From contig NZ_JANQAJ010000011.1 in assembly GCF_024707105.1 (NCBI RefSeq), positions 321,488 to 385,487 on the forward strand: 64,000 bases of DNA, given 5' to 3'. This DNA comes from Devosia ginsengisoli. GTDB lineage: Bacteria > Pseudomonadota > Alphaproteobacteria > Rhizobiales > Devosiaceae. A program made the position numbers and the translations under genes. Below, one piece after another: positions 9,850 to 17,969 of the stretch. The notes under the pieces were generated by a model. That model saw only the letters and a list, made by a program, of their open reading frames with translations. It searched no databases and had not been told where the DNA came from. Each line of letters begins with the position of its first letter. Position 1 is the first letter of the stretch.

Positions 9850-10012
9850 GCAAAGCTGTAGCACTACCCCCTGAACGATTGGAACGGTCAGTAAAGGCGG
9901 CGACCTGCACTTCCCTGACCATCTTTCGTTCAAGCCTGTGACGCCCGCTGCCATCAAGGCGGGGACGGATGCCCTGCGCCATTGGAGCTTCGCCGGCGCC
10001 ACGGACCTGATC
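9850..10012 (+). pseudogene. decayed 3' remnant of a second metallophosphoesterase
   Basis: The stretch 9851-9914 aligns base by base with 2656-2719 inside the intact phosphoesterase, including the CACTACCCC of the HYP motif and GATTGGAA(C/T)GGTCAGTA. From 9917 to about 10010 it aligns with the gene's last ~90 bases. About 60 bases containing the GHSH motif are missing and the frame is stopped (TAA after the NGQ codons). It is a fossil of a paralogue, not a functional gene. It sits directly behind the 5' end of the KAP gene and just before DUF3644. Confidence 0.75.
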
Positions 10013-10040
10013 GCAAGCAGTCCTGTTGCGGAATGATCCG

Positions 10041-11354
10041 ATGGGGCAATATGGCCCGTTGTTGAATTTCCAGGGGGCAAGTGTGGGCGACGGTCAACTC
10101 ATCGCGGTTGCTGAAGAGGCAGAAATCGTTCTCATGGCGCCTGCCGTAGCGGTGCCAAAGCGCAAGGTCCATCGCCGAGCCGGCAACACCCTCGAGAAGT
10201 GGGAAGTTGCCATCGTGAAGGCGATGATCACACGCGGCGGCAGCTTCACGAATGACCAGGACATTCTGGCCTACTTCACCAGGCCGACCCGCACCGTCAA
10301 TCACCGGCTCATCGGCGAGATCCGCAACGTTCTCAAGCACAAGGACGTCAAGGCGGCCGACGAGGAAGATCTCGATGCATTCCTCGCCACCTGGCCTGAC
10401 ATCGACCATGACACCGGCCTCAGCCGGCGCGGCGATGAGCTACTGATCAAGGCGCGCGAGGCCATGATCGCTGCGGTGCACGTCTTCAATTCTGCCGGGC
10501 TGACGTTCCGAGCCGAGCTGTTCATCGTCACCGCAGTGATCGCCTGGACCTACTTGCTCCATGCCTGGTTCAAGCGGGAAGGCGTCGACTACCGCTATGC
10601 GGCCGAGAAGACCAAGGAAGGCGCCGACAAATACTGGGAACTCGGCCACTGCCTCAAGCAAGGCAGCTGCCCGGTCAAGGGCGCCGTGGCCAAGAACCTC
10701 GAGTTCCTCCTGGCCATTCGGCATGAGATCGAGCACCGCTCCACCAACCGCATCGACGATGCCCTTGGGGCCAAGCTGCAGGCCTGTGCCCTCAATTTCA
10801 ACGATGTGCTCAAGAGCGAGTTCGGCGGGCAGTACGGCCTGGAGAAGCGCCTTCCCATCGCCCTGCAGTTCGTCAACTTCGGGGCCGACCAGAGATCGGT
10901 CCTGAAGAAGGCCTCCGGATTGCCGCCGCACGTCTCGACCTGCATCGAGACATTCGAGGCAGCGCTGACCCAGGCAGAAATGGAAGATCCCGCCTACCGC
11001 ATGAAGATCGCGTTCGTACCGATCGCGGCCAAGCGGCCCGGCGCAGCGGATTCCGCCATCGAGTTCGTGAAACCCGGAAGCGCGGATGCCGAGGAAGTCG
11101 GCAGGATCGTCTTCAAGGAAGTGAACCGCAAACGCTACCCACCCGGCGAGATAGTGGCCAAGGTGAAGGCGGCCGGCTACCCCAAGTTCTCCATGCACCA
11201 CCACAGCCAGCTATGGATCGGCCTCGACGCCAAGGATGGCGGCAATGATGGCTACGGCGGCCCCGGAGACTACAAGGGCAGTTGGGTCTGGTACGACAAA
11301 TGGCTGGAGTGCGTCATGAAGTACTGCGCGGAGGAAGGCGCTCGCTTCCAGTAG
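10041..11354 (+). CDS. DUF3644 (HEPN-like) protein
   Basis: The N-terminal ~120 residues include ILAYFTRPTRTVNHRLIGEI, a helix-turn-helix-like segment typical of this family in Alphaproteobacteria. The central part (EAMIAAVHVFNSAGLTFRAE onward) matches DUF3644. IRHEIEH gives an R227-x4-H232 pair, so the domain is probably a HEPN RNase or a derivative of it. The C-terminal ~100 residues (YPPGEIVAKVKAAGYPKFSM) look like a small DNA-binding or winged-helix unit. ATG 10041 is used because the TTG at 10026 has no better support. The gene stands alone between the phosphoesterase remnant and an arsR-type gene. A defence role is likely but unproven. Confidence 0.75.
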   Translation: MGQYGPLLNFQGASVGDGQLIAVAEEAEIVLMAPAVAVPKRKVHRRAGNTLEKWEVAIVKAMITRGGSFTNDQDILAYFTRPTRTVNHRLIGEIRNVLKHKDVKAADEEDLDAFLATWPDIDHDTGLSRRGDELLIKAREAMIAAVHVFNSAGLTFRAELFIVTAVIAWTYLLHAWFKREGVDYRYAAEKTKEGADKYWELGHCLKQGSCPVKGAVAKNLEFLLAIRHEIEHRSTNRIDDALGAKLQACALNFNDVLKSEFGGQYGLEKRLPIALQFVNFGADQRSVLKKASGLPPHVSTCIETFEAALTQAEMEDPAYRMKIAFVPIAAKRPGAADSAIEFVKPGSADAEEVGRIVFKEVNRKRYPPGEIVAKVKAAGYPKFSMHHHSQLWIGLDAKDGGNDGYGGPGDYKGSWVWYDKWLECVMKYCAEEGARFQ

Positions 11355-11411
11355 GCATGGCCGTGCTGCTGGCCGTCATGGGTCAGGCCGGGCCATCCGC
11401 AGGGTCGGCAA

Positions 11412-12074
11412 TCAGGCGGTTGCCACTGCCCGCCCGGAGGCCCGCCACTCGGGCAGCCCCTCGCTGAAACGGGTCACACGATACCCTCGGGCGCGCAGCA
11501 GCTTTACCGCCTGGAAGGACAGCACGCAGTATGCGCCGCGGCAGTACGCCACGATCTCCATGTCCATCGGCAGCTCGGCGATCCGGGACTCGAGCGCTTG
11601 AAGATCGATGTTCAACGCACCGGGAATATGAGCTGCCCTGAACTCATCCTCGGGCCGAACATCCAGCAGCGTCACCGATCCGGTGCGCATCCTGTCCATC
11701 AGGTCGTCGGGCCCGATGGGATCGAGGTTGTCGAGCTGGTCGAAGTAGGTCGCCACGACATCCTGCACGGCGGCAACGTTGTGCTCGGCCAGTTTCCGCA
11801 ATGCCGTGATGGTCTCAACAATGGGGCCATCTTCGAGGCGATAGATGATGTTCTTGCCGCTTCGGCGGCCGACCACCAATCCTGCCTTGCGAAGCTGCTG
11901 CAGGTGTTGCGACGCGTTGGCGAAGCTCAGGCCGGTGCGCTGCGAGAGGACCTCCACCGGCTGCTCGCCCTGGGCCAGCAACTCGATCAATTCCAGTCGA
12001 TGGCCATTGCCCAGCACCTTCGCCAGATCGGCGAAGTAGGAAAACATGAGACGCTTGGGGCCATCGCTTGACAT
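11412..12074 (-). CDS. ArsR-family regulator fused to a rhodanese domain
   Basis: Residues 1-95 form an ArsR winged helix (LGNGHRLELIELLAQGEQPV, then FANASQHLQQLRKAGLV). Residues ~115-215 form a rhodanese domain with the active-site loop AYCRGAYCV, where the first Cys is the likely catalytic residue. Such fusions sense sulfur species, oxidants or metals and repress a divergent transporter. A GAGGA directly abuts the ATG. The gene is divergent from an MFS gene, and a perfect 7-base inverted repeat at 12091-12112 lies between them. The ligand cannot be read from the sequence. Confidence 0.9.
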   Translation of the reverse strand: MSSDGPKRLMFSYFADLAKVLGNGHRLELIELLAQGEQPVEVLSQRTGLSFANASQHLQQLRKAGLVVGRRSGKNIIYRLEDGPIVETITALRKLAEHNVAAVQDVVATYFDQLDNLDPIGPDDLMDRMRTGSVTLLDVRPEDEFRAAHIPGALNIDLQALESRIAELPMDMEIVAYCRGAYCVLSFQAVKLLRARGYRVTRFSEGLPEWRASGRAVATA

Positions 12075-12090
12075 TCCTCGTCCTGCAATT

Positions 12091-12112
12091 CATTCAATGA
12101 AGTTTTTGAATG
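12091..12112. promoter_or_regulatory. putative operator of the ArsR-rhodanese regulator
   Basis: CATTCAA at 12091-12097 and TTGAATG at 12106-12112 form a perfect inverted repeat with an 8-base spacer. It lies between the divergent ArsR and MFS genes, the usual position for an ArsR-family operator. It also argues that the ATG at 12110 is not the MFS start. Confidence 0.6.
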
Positions 12113-12136
12113 TACCATTGCTCCAAGGGGCGCGCA

Positions 12137-13321
12137 ATGCAACCGATGCACCGCCAAGTCTTCCTGCTCGCCACGGCGCAGGCTTTGTTCCAGATCGTCT
12201 CCGTCCTGGTCATGACCATCGGCGGCCTGGCAGGCAGCATCCTGGCGCCATCGCCGGAATTGGCCACCGCTCCTATTGCGGCCATGTTCCTTGGGACGGC
12301 GGTATCGACCGTTCCGGCCTCGATGTGGATGACACGCGTAGGTCGCAAGATCGGCTTCGTCACCGGAGCAAGCCTGGGCACCCTGGGCGGTCTGCTCGCT
12401 GCCGGTGGCATGATGACCTCGTCGATCGCGCTGCTGTGCGTCGGCACGTTTCTGGCGGGCTGCTATCAGGGCTTCGCTCAGTTCTATCGTTTCGCTGCCG
12501 GTGAAGTGGCCGATGATCGATTCCGGCCCCGAGCAATCTCGCTGGTGCTTGCCGGTGGCGTGGTCGCGGCCCTGGTCGGTCCGCTGCTGGCACGTTGGGG
12601 CGGCGAGTTGATGCAGCCGATGTACACCGCGTCATTCCTGTTCCTCTCGGCAGCATCGGCCATCGCGGTTGGAGTGCTGCTGGGCGTCGACGTGCCCAGG
12701 ACCGTCGACACGGCCGACGAGCGTGCCGCGGCCCGACCCCTGGGCGATATCGTGCGCCAGCCCACCTACCTGGTCGCCCTCTTCGGTGCGGTCACCGGCT
12801 ACGGCATCATGATCCTGGCCATGACTGCCACACCGCTCGCGATGACGCACCACCACCACGATCTGACCGCGACATCGACGGTCATCCAGCTGCACGTGCT
12901 GGGGATGTTCCTGCCGTCGTTCTTCACCGGATCCTTGATCGACCGGTTCGGCGTCCTGCGGATCATGCTTGCCGGCATCGTCCTGCTCACGGCGCACGTG
13001 CTGCTCGCCCTGTCGGGGACGGGGTTCTACAACTTCACCGCCGCATTGATCCTTCTCGGCGTGGGCTGGAACTTCCTCTACATCGGCGGCACCAACCTGC
13101 TGACCCGCACCTACTCGACCGCCGAGAAGGGCAAGGCGCAGGCCACCAACGACCTGACCATATTCATCGTCGGGCTGGCGGCATCCCTCAGCGCCGGGGT
13201 GCTGCAGAACACCATCGGCTGGCAGGCCTTGAACGTGTGGCTCCTGCCGTGGCTCGCTGCGGCCGCTGCAGCGATCCTCTGGCTGCAGATCTCGCCGAAG
13301 GGGGCCGCTGTACGCGCCTGA
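12137..13321 (+). CDS. MFS transporter next to ArsR-rhodanese regulator
   Basis: A 394-residue protein with about twelve membrane helices and MFS signatures: MTRVGRKIGF after TM2 (motif A) and LIDRFGVLRI at the start of the second half. The N-terminal half has FYRFAAGEVADDRFRPRAIS. The start at 12137 follows an AAGGGG Shine-Dalgarno six bases upstream; the earlier in-frame ATG at 12110 falls inside the operator. It is divergent from, and probably repressed by, the ArsR-rhodanese protein, so it may export a toxic anion, metal complex or sulfur compound. The substrate is unknown. Confidence 0.85.
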   Translation: MQPMHRQVFLLATAQALFQIVSVLVMTIGGLAGSILAPSPELATAPIAAMFLGTAVSTVPASMWMTRVGRKIGFVTGASLGTLGGLLAAGGMMTSSIALLCVGTFLAGCYQGFAQFYRFAAGEVADDRFRPRAISLVLAGGVVAALVGPLLARWGGELMQPMYTASFLFLSAASAIAVGVLLGVDVPRTVDTADERAAARPLGDIVRQPTYLVALFGAVTGYGIMILAMTATPLAMTHHHHDLTATSTVIQLHVLGMFLPSFFTGSLIDRFGVLRIMLAGIVLLTAHVLLALSGTGFYNFTAALILLGVGWNFLYIGGTNLLTRTYSTAEKGKAQATNDLTIFIVGLAASLSAGVLQNTIGWQALNVWLLPWLAAAAAAILWLQISPKGAAVRA

Positions 13322-13352
13322 GTGACATCCCGTCGCTCGGCAGCCCATCCAA

Positions 13353-13862
13353 TCAGTTGCTTTGGAACCTGTATTCGTAGGGCAGCGCAGGTCGAGGCGC
13401 CCGCACCTGCACCTCGGATCGCCGGACCATCTCGACGGTGAGAATGGCGAGTTCGTGCGCGGTGCTGTCGAGTGCCTGCACCGTGGCGACGCGAAAAGCG
13501 CCGACATAGTGGTATCTCGCCTTGATGTAGTTTCGCCCGCCGTCGATGAGCATCATGACGTTGAGGTCCTCAGGCTCGTTCAGGCCCAGACCGGCCTTGT
13601 TGCAGGCCTCGGCCAGCTTGACGAAGCTATGGCCGATGGAGCGCAACTGCGTCTCCGTCCTGCCCACCGAGATAAGGGCCGCCTTAAGGTAGAGCTCGAT
13701 GCCGTGGTAGTAGAGGTATCGCGTTGGATCCCCGGCCCAACCGCCAACGCCTTTCAGGTCCTTTGCCAGCAGCTGCGCGCCCACGCGATAGGCCTCGGCC
13801 TTGTTGATGAAGCCGATCGGCGTCGTGGATGTGAACGGCTCCACCGGATCGTTCTTCGTCAT
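13353..13862 (-). CDS. HEPN-like helical protein
   Basis: A 169-residue protein. YYHGIELYLKAALISVG followed by SIGHSFVKLAEAC resembles HEPN-type proteins of the nucleotidyltransferase-partner kind, where the Gly-His of GHS is characteristic. There is no clear R-x4-6-H motif, so it may be a non-catalytic member. The start at 13862 has a GAGGAGAG Shine-Dalgarno about seven bases upstream; the longer frame beginning at 14051 is unsupported. It is divergent from the deoxyribosyltransferase-like gene. No nucleotidyltransferase partner is adjacent, so its role stays open. Confidence 0.65.
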   Translation of the reverse strand: MTKNDPVEPFTSTTPIGFINKAEAYRVGAQLLAKDLKGVGGWAGDPTRYLYYHGIELYLKAALISVGRTETQLRSIGHSFVKLAEACNKAGLGLNEPEDLNVMMLIDGGRNYIKARYHYVGAFRVATVQALDSTAHELAILTVEMVRRSEVQVRAPRPALPYEYRFQSN

Positions 13863-14045
13863 CTCGCTCTCTCCTCGATGCTCGCTGGGTCCGTGCACTT
13901 CTAGATCCTGAACGGCATCGACTCTTCTGGTTGCCGGAAGCGGTCGAATGCGTCGAGCACCTCCCCGGCCAGGAACAACGATAGTCGTGCAATCGGTCGC
14001 GTCGATACGCCTCCACGGGATCGAGTGACGGGATGGACAGCCTCC

Positions 14046-14060
14046 TGACACATTGTGTCA
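14046..14060. promoter_or_regulatory. 15-base palindrome in the divergent promoter region
   Basis: TGACACA-T-TGTGTCA is a perfect palindrome 45 bases upstream of the ATG at 14106 and within the 243-base gap between divergent genes. The position and symmetry suggest an operator; the binding protein is unknown. I saw nothing else definable in the gap. Confidence 0.45.
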
Positions 14061-14105
14061 CGCACATCGAATTTACACTTCGCCCGAGCGTGGTAGGATC
14101 GGCGT

Positions 14106-14564
14106 ATGCAAATTTACCTGGTTGGCCCGATTACCGGACAGTCGACGGCAGGCGTTCTCAACTGGCGGGAACGGCTGAAACTTGCGATGCCCGACCAGCA
14201 ATTCCTTGATCCGGCCTCGGCACCGTTTGACGCGTCGTTGGTGACTGCTGCGTCGTCTCAGTCGGTTCCGCAGACGCTGAAACGGCTACAGCACGGCCGC
14301 TTCGTCATCGACCGAAACAAACGGCTCGTGCGCGCTGCCGATGTGGTCTTTGCGAACTTACTCGAAGCTCAGGATCGCATCTCCATTGGGTCGGTTGGCG
14401 AGCTGTTCTGGGCCAACGCCTTCGGCAAGCCGATAGTCGTTGTCAGGAATCCGGTCGCAGATCCGCATGACCACGCAATGCTCAATGCCATCGCGAGTCG
14501 CATCTGCTCCACGACAGAGGAAGGTTGCGACGCACTTCGCGAACTGGCCAATTCGGCAGCCTAG
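14106..14564 (+). CDS. nucleoside 2-deoxyribosyltransferase-like protein
   Basis: The 152-residue product starts MQIYLVGPITGQ and carries RAADVVFANL and ISIGSVGELFWANAFGKPIV. This matches the nucleoside 2-deoxyribosyltransferase fold, in which the Gly-x-x-x-E segment holds the catalytic glutamate. Enzymes of this fold exchange or hydrolyse the N-glycosidic bond of deoxynucleosides or nucleotides; some relatives act in nucleotide-signal sensing or defence. AGGA precedes the start by about seven bases. The stop overlaps the stop of the convergent radical SAM gene by four bases. Substrate unknown. Confidence 0.75.
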   Translation: MQIYLVGPITGQSTAGVLNWRERLKLAMPDQQFLDPASAPFDASLVTAASSQSVPQTLKRLQHGRFVIDRNKRLVRAADVVFANLLEAQDRISIGSVGELFWANAFGKPIVVVRNPVADPHDHAMLNAIASRICSTTEEGCDALRELANSAA

Positions 14565-15793
14565 GCCAGTTCAGCCGCCAATTGCGTGGCATCATATATC
14601 GTCATGCCATTCTCATCTTTGCGGCCGCTGGACTGAACGCCATCGAAAAACCCTGGAGAATACGGTCCTCTACCGCCATTCCACCGGCGTTGAAGCATCT
14701 GCATCCAGTCCGATTTCCCATCACGATCAGCGATGGGAACGCGGGATCGATAGTCCATATAGTGTCCCACGGTATGTTGGGGCACCCAGCGGTCTTCAAA
14801 CAAGCTGAATGACACTATGTCTGGCGAATTTGCCATCGCGTGCTTGATGGCACCAACGAAATTTGTGTCAAACTGATTGGCTTCCAGAAACAGACTTGAA
14901 CTTCCACAACAGCCATTCCCATCGCTCCATGGGATAAATTCCGTATCCCCCGCGCCAAACCTCAAGCCCAGCGCATGGCAGTGATTGCGCGCCTGGCGAA
15001 CAAACGGTCGCTTTGCGTCGGCCGTCAATGTCCAGTCCGGTCCAGTCTTCTTGATCCCCATTTCGCCCATGATGCCACAGACATCTCCGATATTCGGCTT
15101 TAGATCCATGATGGCTGCCCGGACGGTGTCATTGGGCAGTTTCAAATACTCGAAGGTGACCTGCGAGGCACCCGCCTGCCATGCCAAGGTAGCCATTCGC
15201 AGTGCTTCAGCTTCAAAGGACGGAAAAACGGGCTGAATGCGCAGAGCGACCTTAATCCCGGCTCGTGCAAGAGTGGCAATACGCTCGAGAGTGATATCGA
15301 ATGGGGCAGCCTTGCGGTCCACCAAGTGACGAAAGTTCTCGGCAATCCCAGATGCCGAGATACGGAAGACCAAGTTCATGCGCTTCAGCACATCCAGATA
15401 TTCAGGCTCAAGGTAAAGCCCTCCCTTGGTGCTGATCAACGTTGGATATTTCTGTTCCTCGAGCACACGAAGCACCGCGAGAGTGACGCGATCCTCTGCT
15501 TCCCTATGCGTGAATGGGTCTTGGAGGCCGCCCAATTGAATCGGAACCCGCTTCTGTAGGAACTCGTCCAGTGCCGAAGCAATCACACCGCGGTTCACTC
15601 TATCGAAGCGCTGGCGCAGCGCAGAAGCACTTGCACTATGGACTCCACTGCTGGCGGCGCGACGGGACCGGTCCCGCGAGAAGCAATACACGCAGGCGAA
15701 TTGGCACGTGTCATAGGAATCGATGCGTATGGGCGCCGAACAAAAGTAAACTTGGCTGGTTACGCTGACGGCGTGCTTATAGGTGCCGCTCAA
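14561..15793 (-). CDS. radical SAM protein of the spore-photoproduct-lyase-like (SPL) type
   Basis: A 410-residue radical SAM enzyme: the cluster-binding C-x3-C-x2-C is CQFACVYCF near residue 33, followed by a partial TIM barrel (IQLGGLQDPFTHREAE, LISTKGGLYLEPEYL, VFRISASG). GNGCCGSSSLF near residue 310 may bind a second iron-sulfur cluster. The family includes repair enzymes and unassigned relatives. The start overlaps the stop of the upstream membrane-protein gene (ATGA), so the two are coupled. The reaction is not predictable from the sequence. Confidence 0.85.
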   Translation of the reverse strand: MSGTYKHAVSVTSQVYFCSAPIRIDSYDTCQFACVYCFSRDRSRRAASSGVHSASASALRQRFDRVNRGVIASALDEFLQKRVPIQLGGLQDPFTHREAEDRVTLAVLRVLEEQKYPTLISTKGGLYLEPEYLDVLKRMNLVFRISASGIAENFRHLVDRKAAPFDITLERIATLARAGIKVALRIQPVFPSFEAEALRMATLAWQAGASQVTFEYLKLPNDTVRAAIMDLKPNIGDVCGIMGEMGIKKTGPDWTLTADAKRPFVRQARNHCHALGLRFGAGDTEFIPWSDGNGCCGSSSLFLEANQFDTNFVGAIKHAMANSPDIVSFSLFEDRWVPQHTVGHYMDYRSRVPIADRDGKSDWMQMLQRRWNGGRGPYSPGFFDGVQSSGRKDENGMTIYDATQLAAELA

Positions 15794-16584
15794 GGTGAAC
15801 CACCGAGCAGGATCACCAGCGCCTTCACCAAGCGATCGCCAAAGGTCAAAGTGGTCTCATCGCTGCCAAACCATGGCCGGATGAGATTGAGCCAAAGCGA
15901 CCAAAGAGACAGAGCAAGGCTTGCTCCATACAGAAGCCAAACGATCTTCCGCAAAATTGGCTTGCTGGACAAAAGTGCACTGGAGATGATCCAAAACAAC
16001 TCCTTCGACTTCTCAGGAAGCTTCGGGTCACCCTCCTCAAGGGTTAGGACGTATCTACGGCCATTTCGCCAAAAGCCAAGATACAAGTCTCGGTTGGCGT
16101 TGACCGGCGGAAAAGTGAGTTTGCCATCAGTAGATGCTGGCGGCATCACCGGTACGGCCGCAGGTCCATCCGCGGCGTCGCAACTTGTGGCAACTTGCTT
16201 TGCTACAACCTCCCTCAGTTGTGCATCGGGCGTGGGGAACTGGTTCAGGTTGTGATGGAATAGCCAGACTAGGAACCGGTGCGAGTGGCCTCGCTTCTCA
16301 TAGTCCTCGTAGGTCTCATACTCCTGAACGATCCGGGGGCATGATATTTTGGTAATTCCGAAGGCAGCGAGCGAAAGCACACTCGCCCACCACATGTACC
16401 AAAATCCAGTCGTAGAAATTGCTGCGACCTGACCGATGTTGCCAACGAGCGGCGCGGCGGTGATGACCAGGGCAGCAGGCTTCAATATCGGCAACCGACC
16501 AATTTTCAAGACGTACTGCCAGTCAAAGAAGTACCACCGAGATACCGGCTTGGGCGGCTTTTGATCGTCAACAGTCACGCTCAT
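15790..16584 (-). CDS. membrane protein coupled to radical SAM gene
   Basis: 264 residues with two hydrophobic segments near residues 32-55 and 60-80, a soluble middle, and hydrophobic segments near 205-225 and 245-262. I do not recognise the family. The middle region (NANRDLYLGFWRNGRRYVL) looks like a beta-rich soluble unit. It is coupled by ATGA to the radical SAM gene downstream and, if the 76-residue frame is real, by another ATGA upstream. This three-gene chain of overlaps is the main hint that it works with the radical SAM protein. Confidence 0.7.
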   Translation of the reverse strand: MSVTVDDQKPPKPVSRWYFFDWQYVLKIGRLPILKPAALVITAAPLVGNIGQVAAISTTGFWYMWWASVLSLAAFGITKISCPRIVQEYETYEDYEKRGHSHRFLVWLFHHNLNQFPTPDAQLREVVAKQVATSCDAADGPAAVPVMPPASTDGKLTFPPVNANRDLYLGFWRNGRRYVLTLEEGDPKLPEKSKELFWIISSALLSSKPILRKIVWLLYGASLALSLWSLWLNLIRPWFGSDETTLTFGDRLVKALVILLGGSP

Positions 16585-16811
16585 CTACCCCTTTTGCCTT
16601 TATAGTCAGAGAGATACGCGAATATTGCAAGACGGGACGTGAATCGGCGGTCACCAATCGTGTATACGACATCGACGACCCAACCTAGGCAGGTCCATCG
16701 TTTGACAAGTTTATCTCCATGCCAATAAAAGAGCAGCCTCGAGAGCCGGCACGGACGGCTGGCTTCGATAAAGATATCGCCAAAAGCAGACAGACCGCTG
16801 CCGGCCCCCAT
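16581..16811 (-). CDS. small hypothetical protein, first gene of the radical SAM operon
   Basis: 76 codons beginning 24 bases after the dinB stop. The stop overlaps the start of the membrane-protein gene in ATGA, which is why I keep it. The product is basic and aromatic (LVKRWTCLGWVVDVVYTIG) with no family I recognise. A later start is possible. It could be chance. Confidence 0.4.
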   Translation of the reverse strand: MGAGSGLSAFGDIFIEASRPCRLSRLLFYWHGDKLVKRWTCLGWVVDVVYTIGDRRFTSRLAIFAYLSDYKGKRGR

Positions 16812-16834
16812 CCTGCCGGTTTTCCTGCGCCGTC

Positions 16835-17911
16835 TCAGACCAAGCTTAGCTGTTCCTCGGCGTGGTCAGAACCCAGGGCAAAGCTGGATGCCGTGACGCC
16901 GAGCAAGCGCACCGGGAGGGACGGAGGGAACTCGGCGACCAGCAGACCTTGAACGGCCGCAGCGAACTCGCCGGGCTCTCGCAGGTGGCGCGTGGCGCTC
17001 CGGGACCGGGTGATCTGTTCGAAGTTGTTGAATTTTACCTTTAAGGTCACCGTCCGCGGCCATAGCTCGCGCTGTTCGCAGACGCGCCAGACCTTTTGAA
17101 CGAGGGGGGCGACAAGAACACGTGCCGCTTCGATCGTCGCGATGTCCTCGCGGAAGGTGTCTTCGGCACCAACGCTCTTGCGCTCCCTGTTTGGCATGAC
17201 CTGCCGATGGTCGATACCTTTGGACAGATCGAACCAATAGTCAGCCGAGCGTCCGAACCTCTCGATCATCTGTTCAAGTGATAAAGCGGCCAGATCGGCG
17301 CCTGTGCGTATGCCCAGAGCATGCATCCTTGCCGCCGTCGCCGGTCCCACACCGTGGAACTTCTCGATCGGCAGGCCGGCGACGAACGCTGCCCCCTTCC
17401 CGGGCGGGATGACGAAGAAGTTGTTCGGCTTTCGGTGGCCCGAGGCCATCTTGGCCAGGAACTTGTTGTAGCTAATGCCGGCGGACGAATTTAGGCCTGT
17501 GACCTGTTTGATCTTCGCCCGAATGGCGTTGGCGACGTCCCTAGCCAACGGGATGCCTTGCAGGTTATCCGTGACGTCGAGATACGCCTCGTCGAGCGAG
17601 AGGGGCTCGATCAGAGGCGTATGTTCAGCGAAGATCTCCCGGATCTGAGCCGAGACGGCCTTGTAGACATCGAACCGCGGCGGCACGAAGATCAGGTCGC
17701 GGCATTTCCGCATCGCCGTGACCGAAGCCATGGCAGAATGGACCCCAAAGACCCGCGCCTCGTAGCTGGCTGCGGCGACGACACCACGCGCTGCACCGTG
17801 GCCGACTGCTACGGGCTTTCCACGAAGCGCCGGATTGTCCCTCTGCTCAACCGATGCGTAAAAGGCATCCATGTCGACGTGGATCATCTTTCGTACGGTC
17901 ATCCGACCCAT
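16835..17911 (-). CDS. dinB: DNA polymerase IV (Y family)
   Basis: 358 residues with the Y-family blocks: IHVDMDAFYASVE near the start (first catalytic Asp), then SLDEAYLDVT (the Asp-Glu pair), the AGISYNKFLAKMAS segment, a helix-hairpin-helix (FHGVGPATAARMHALGI) and a little-finger domain. It copies damaged templates with low fidelity. The C-terminus EEQLSLV resembles a beta-clamp-binding peptide. It follows dnaE2 and the 129-residue gene on the same strand, 59 bases away, so it may belong to that SOS unit. No separate LexA box was found upstream. Confidence 0.93.
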   Translation of the reverse strand: MGRMTVRKMIHVDMDAFYASVEQRDNPALRGKPVAVGHGAARGVVAAASYEARVFGVHSAMASVTAMRKCRDLIFVPPRFDVYKAVSAQIREIFAEHTPLIEPLSLDEAYLDVTDNLQGIPLARDVANAIRAKIKQVTGLNSSAGISYNKFLAKMASGHRKPNNFFVIPPGKGAAFVAGLPIEKFHGVGPATAARMHALGIRTGADLAALSLEQMIERFGRSADYWFDLSKGIDHRQVMPNRERKSVGAEDTFREDIATIEAARVLVAPLVQKVWRVCEQRELWPRTVTLKVKFNNFEQITRSRSATRHLREPGEFAAAVQGLLVAEFPPSLPVRLLGVTASSFALGSDHAEEQLSLV

Positions 17912-17969
17912 CCAAGTTCCAGCGGCACGCCCTTATGGTCCGATGCAGCGTCATTCGATGTCAGCACGT

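Noticed and set aside
10026..10040. TTG at 10026 as start of the DUF3644 gene.
   Set aside because: ATG 10041 is in the same frame, and the extra residues fall next to the phosphoesterase remnant.
16581..16600. Treating the small ORF downstream of dinB as a dinB tail.
   Set aside because: dinB ends normally with a clamp-binding-like tail; the small ORF is in its own frame and coupled to the next gene.
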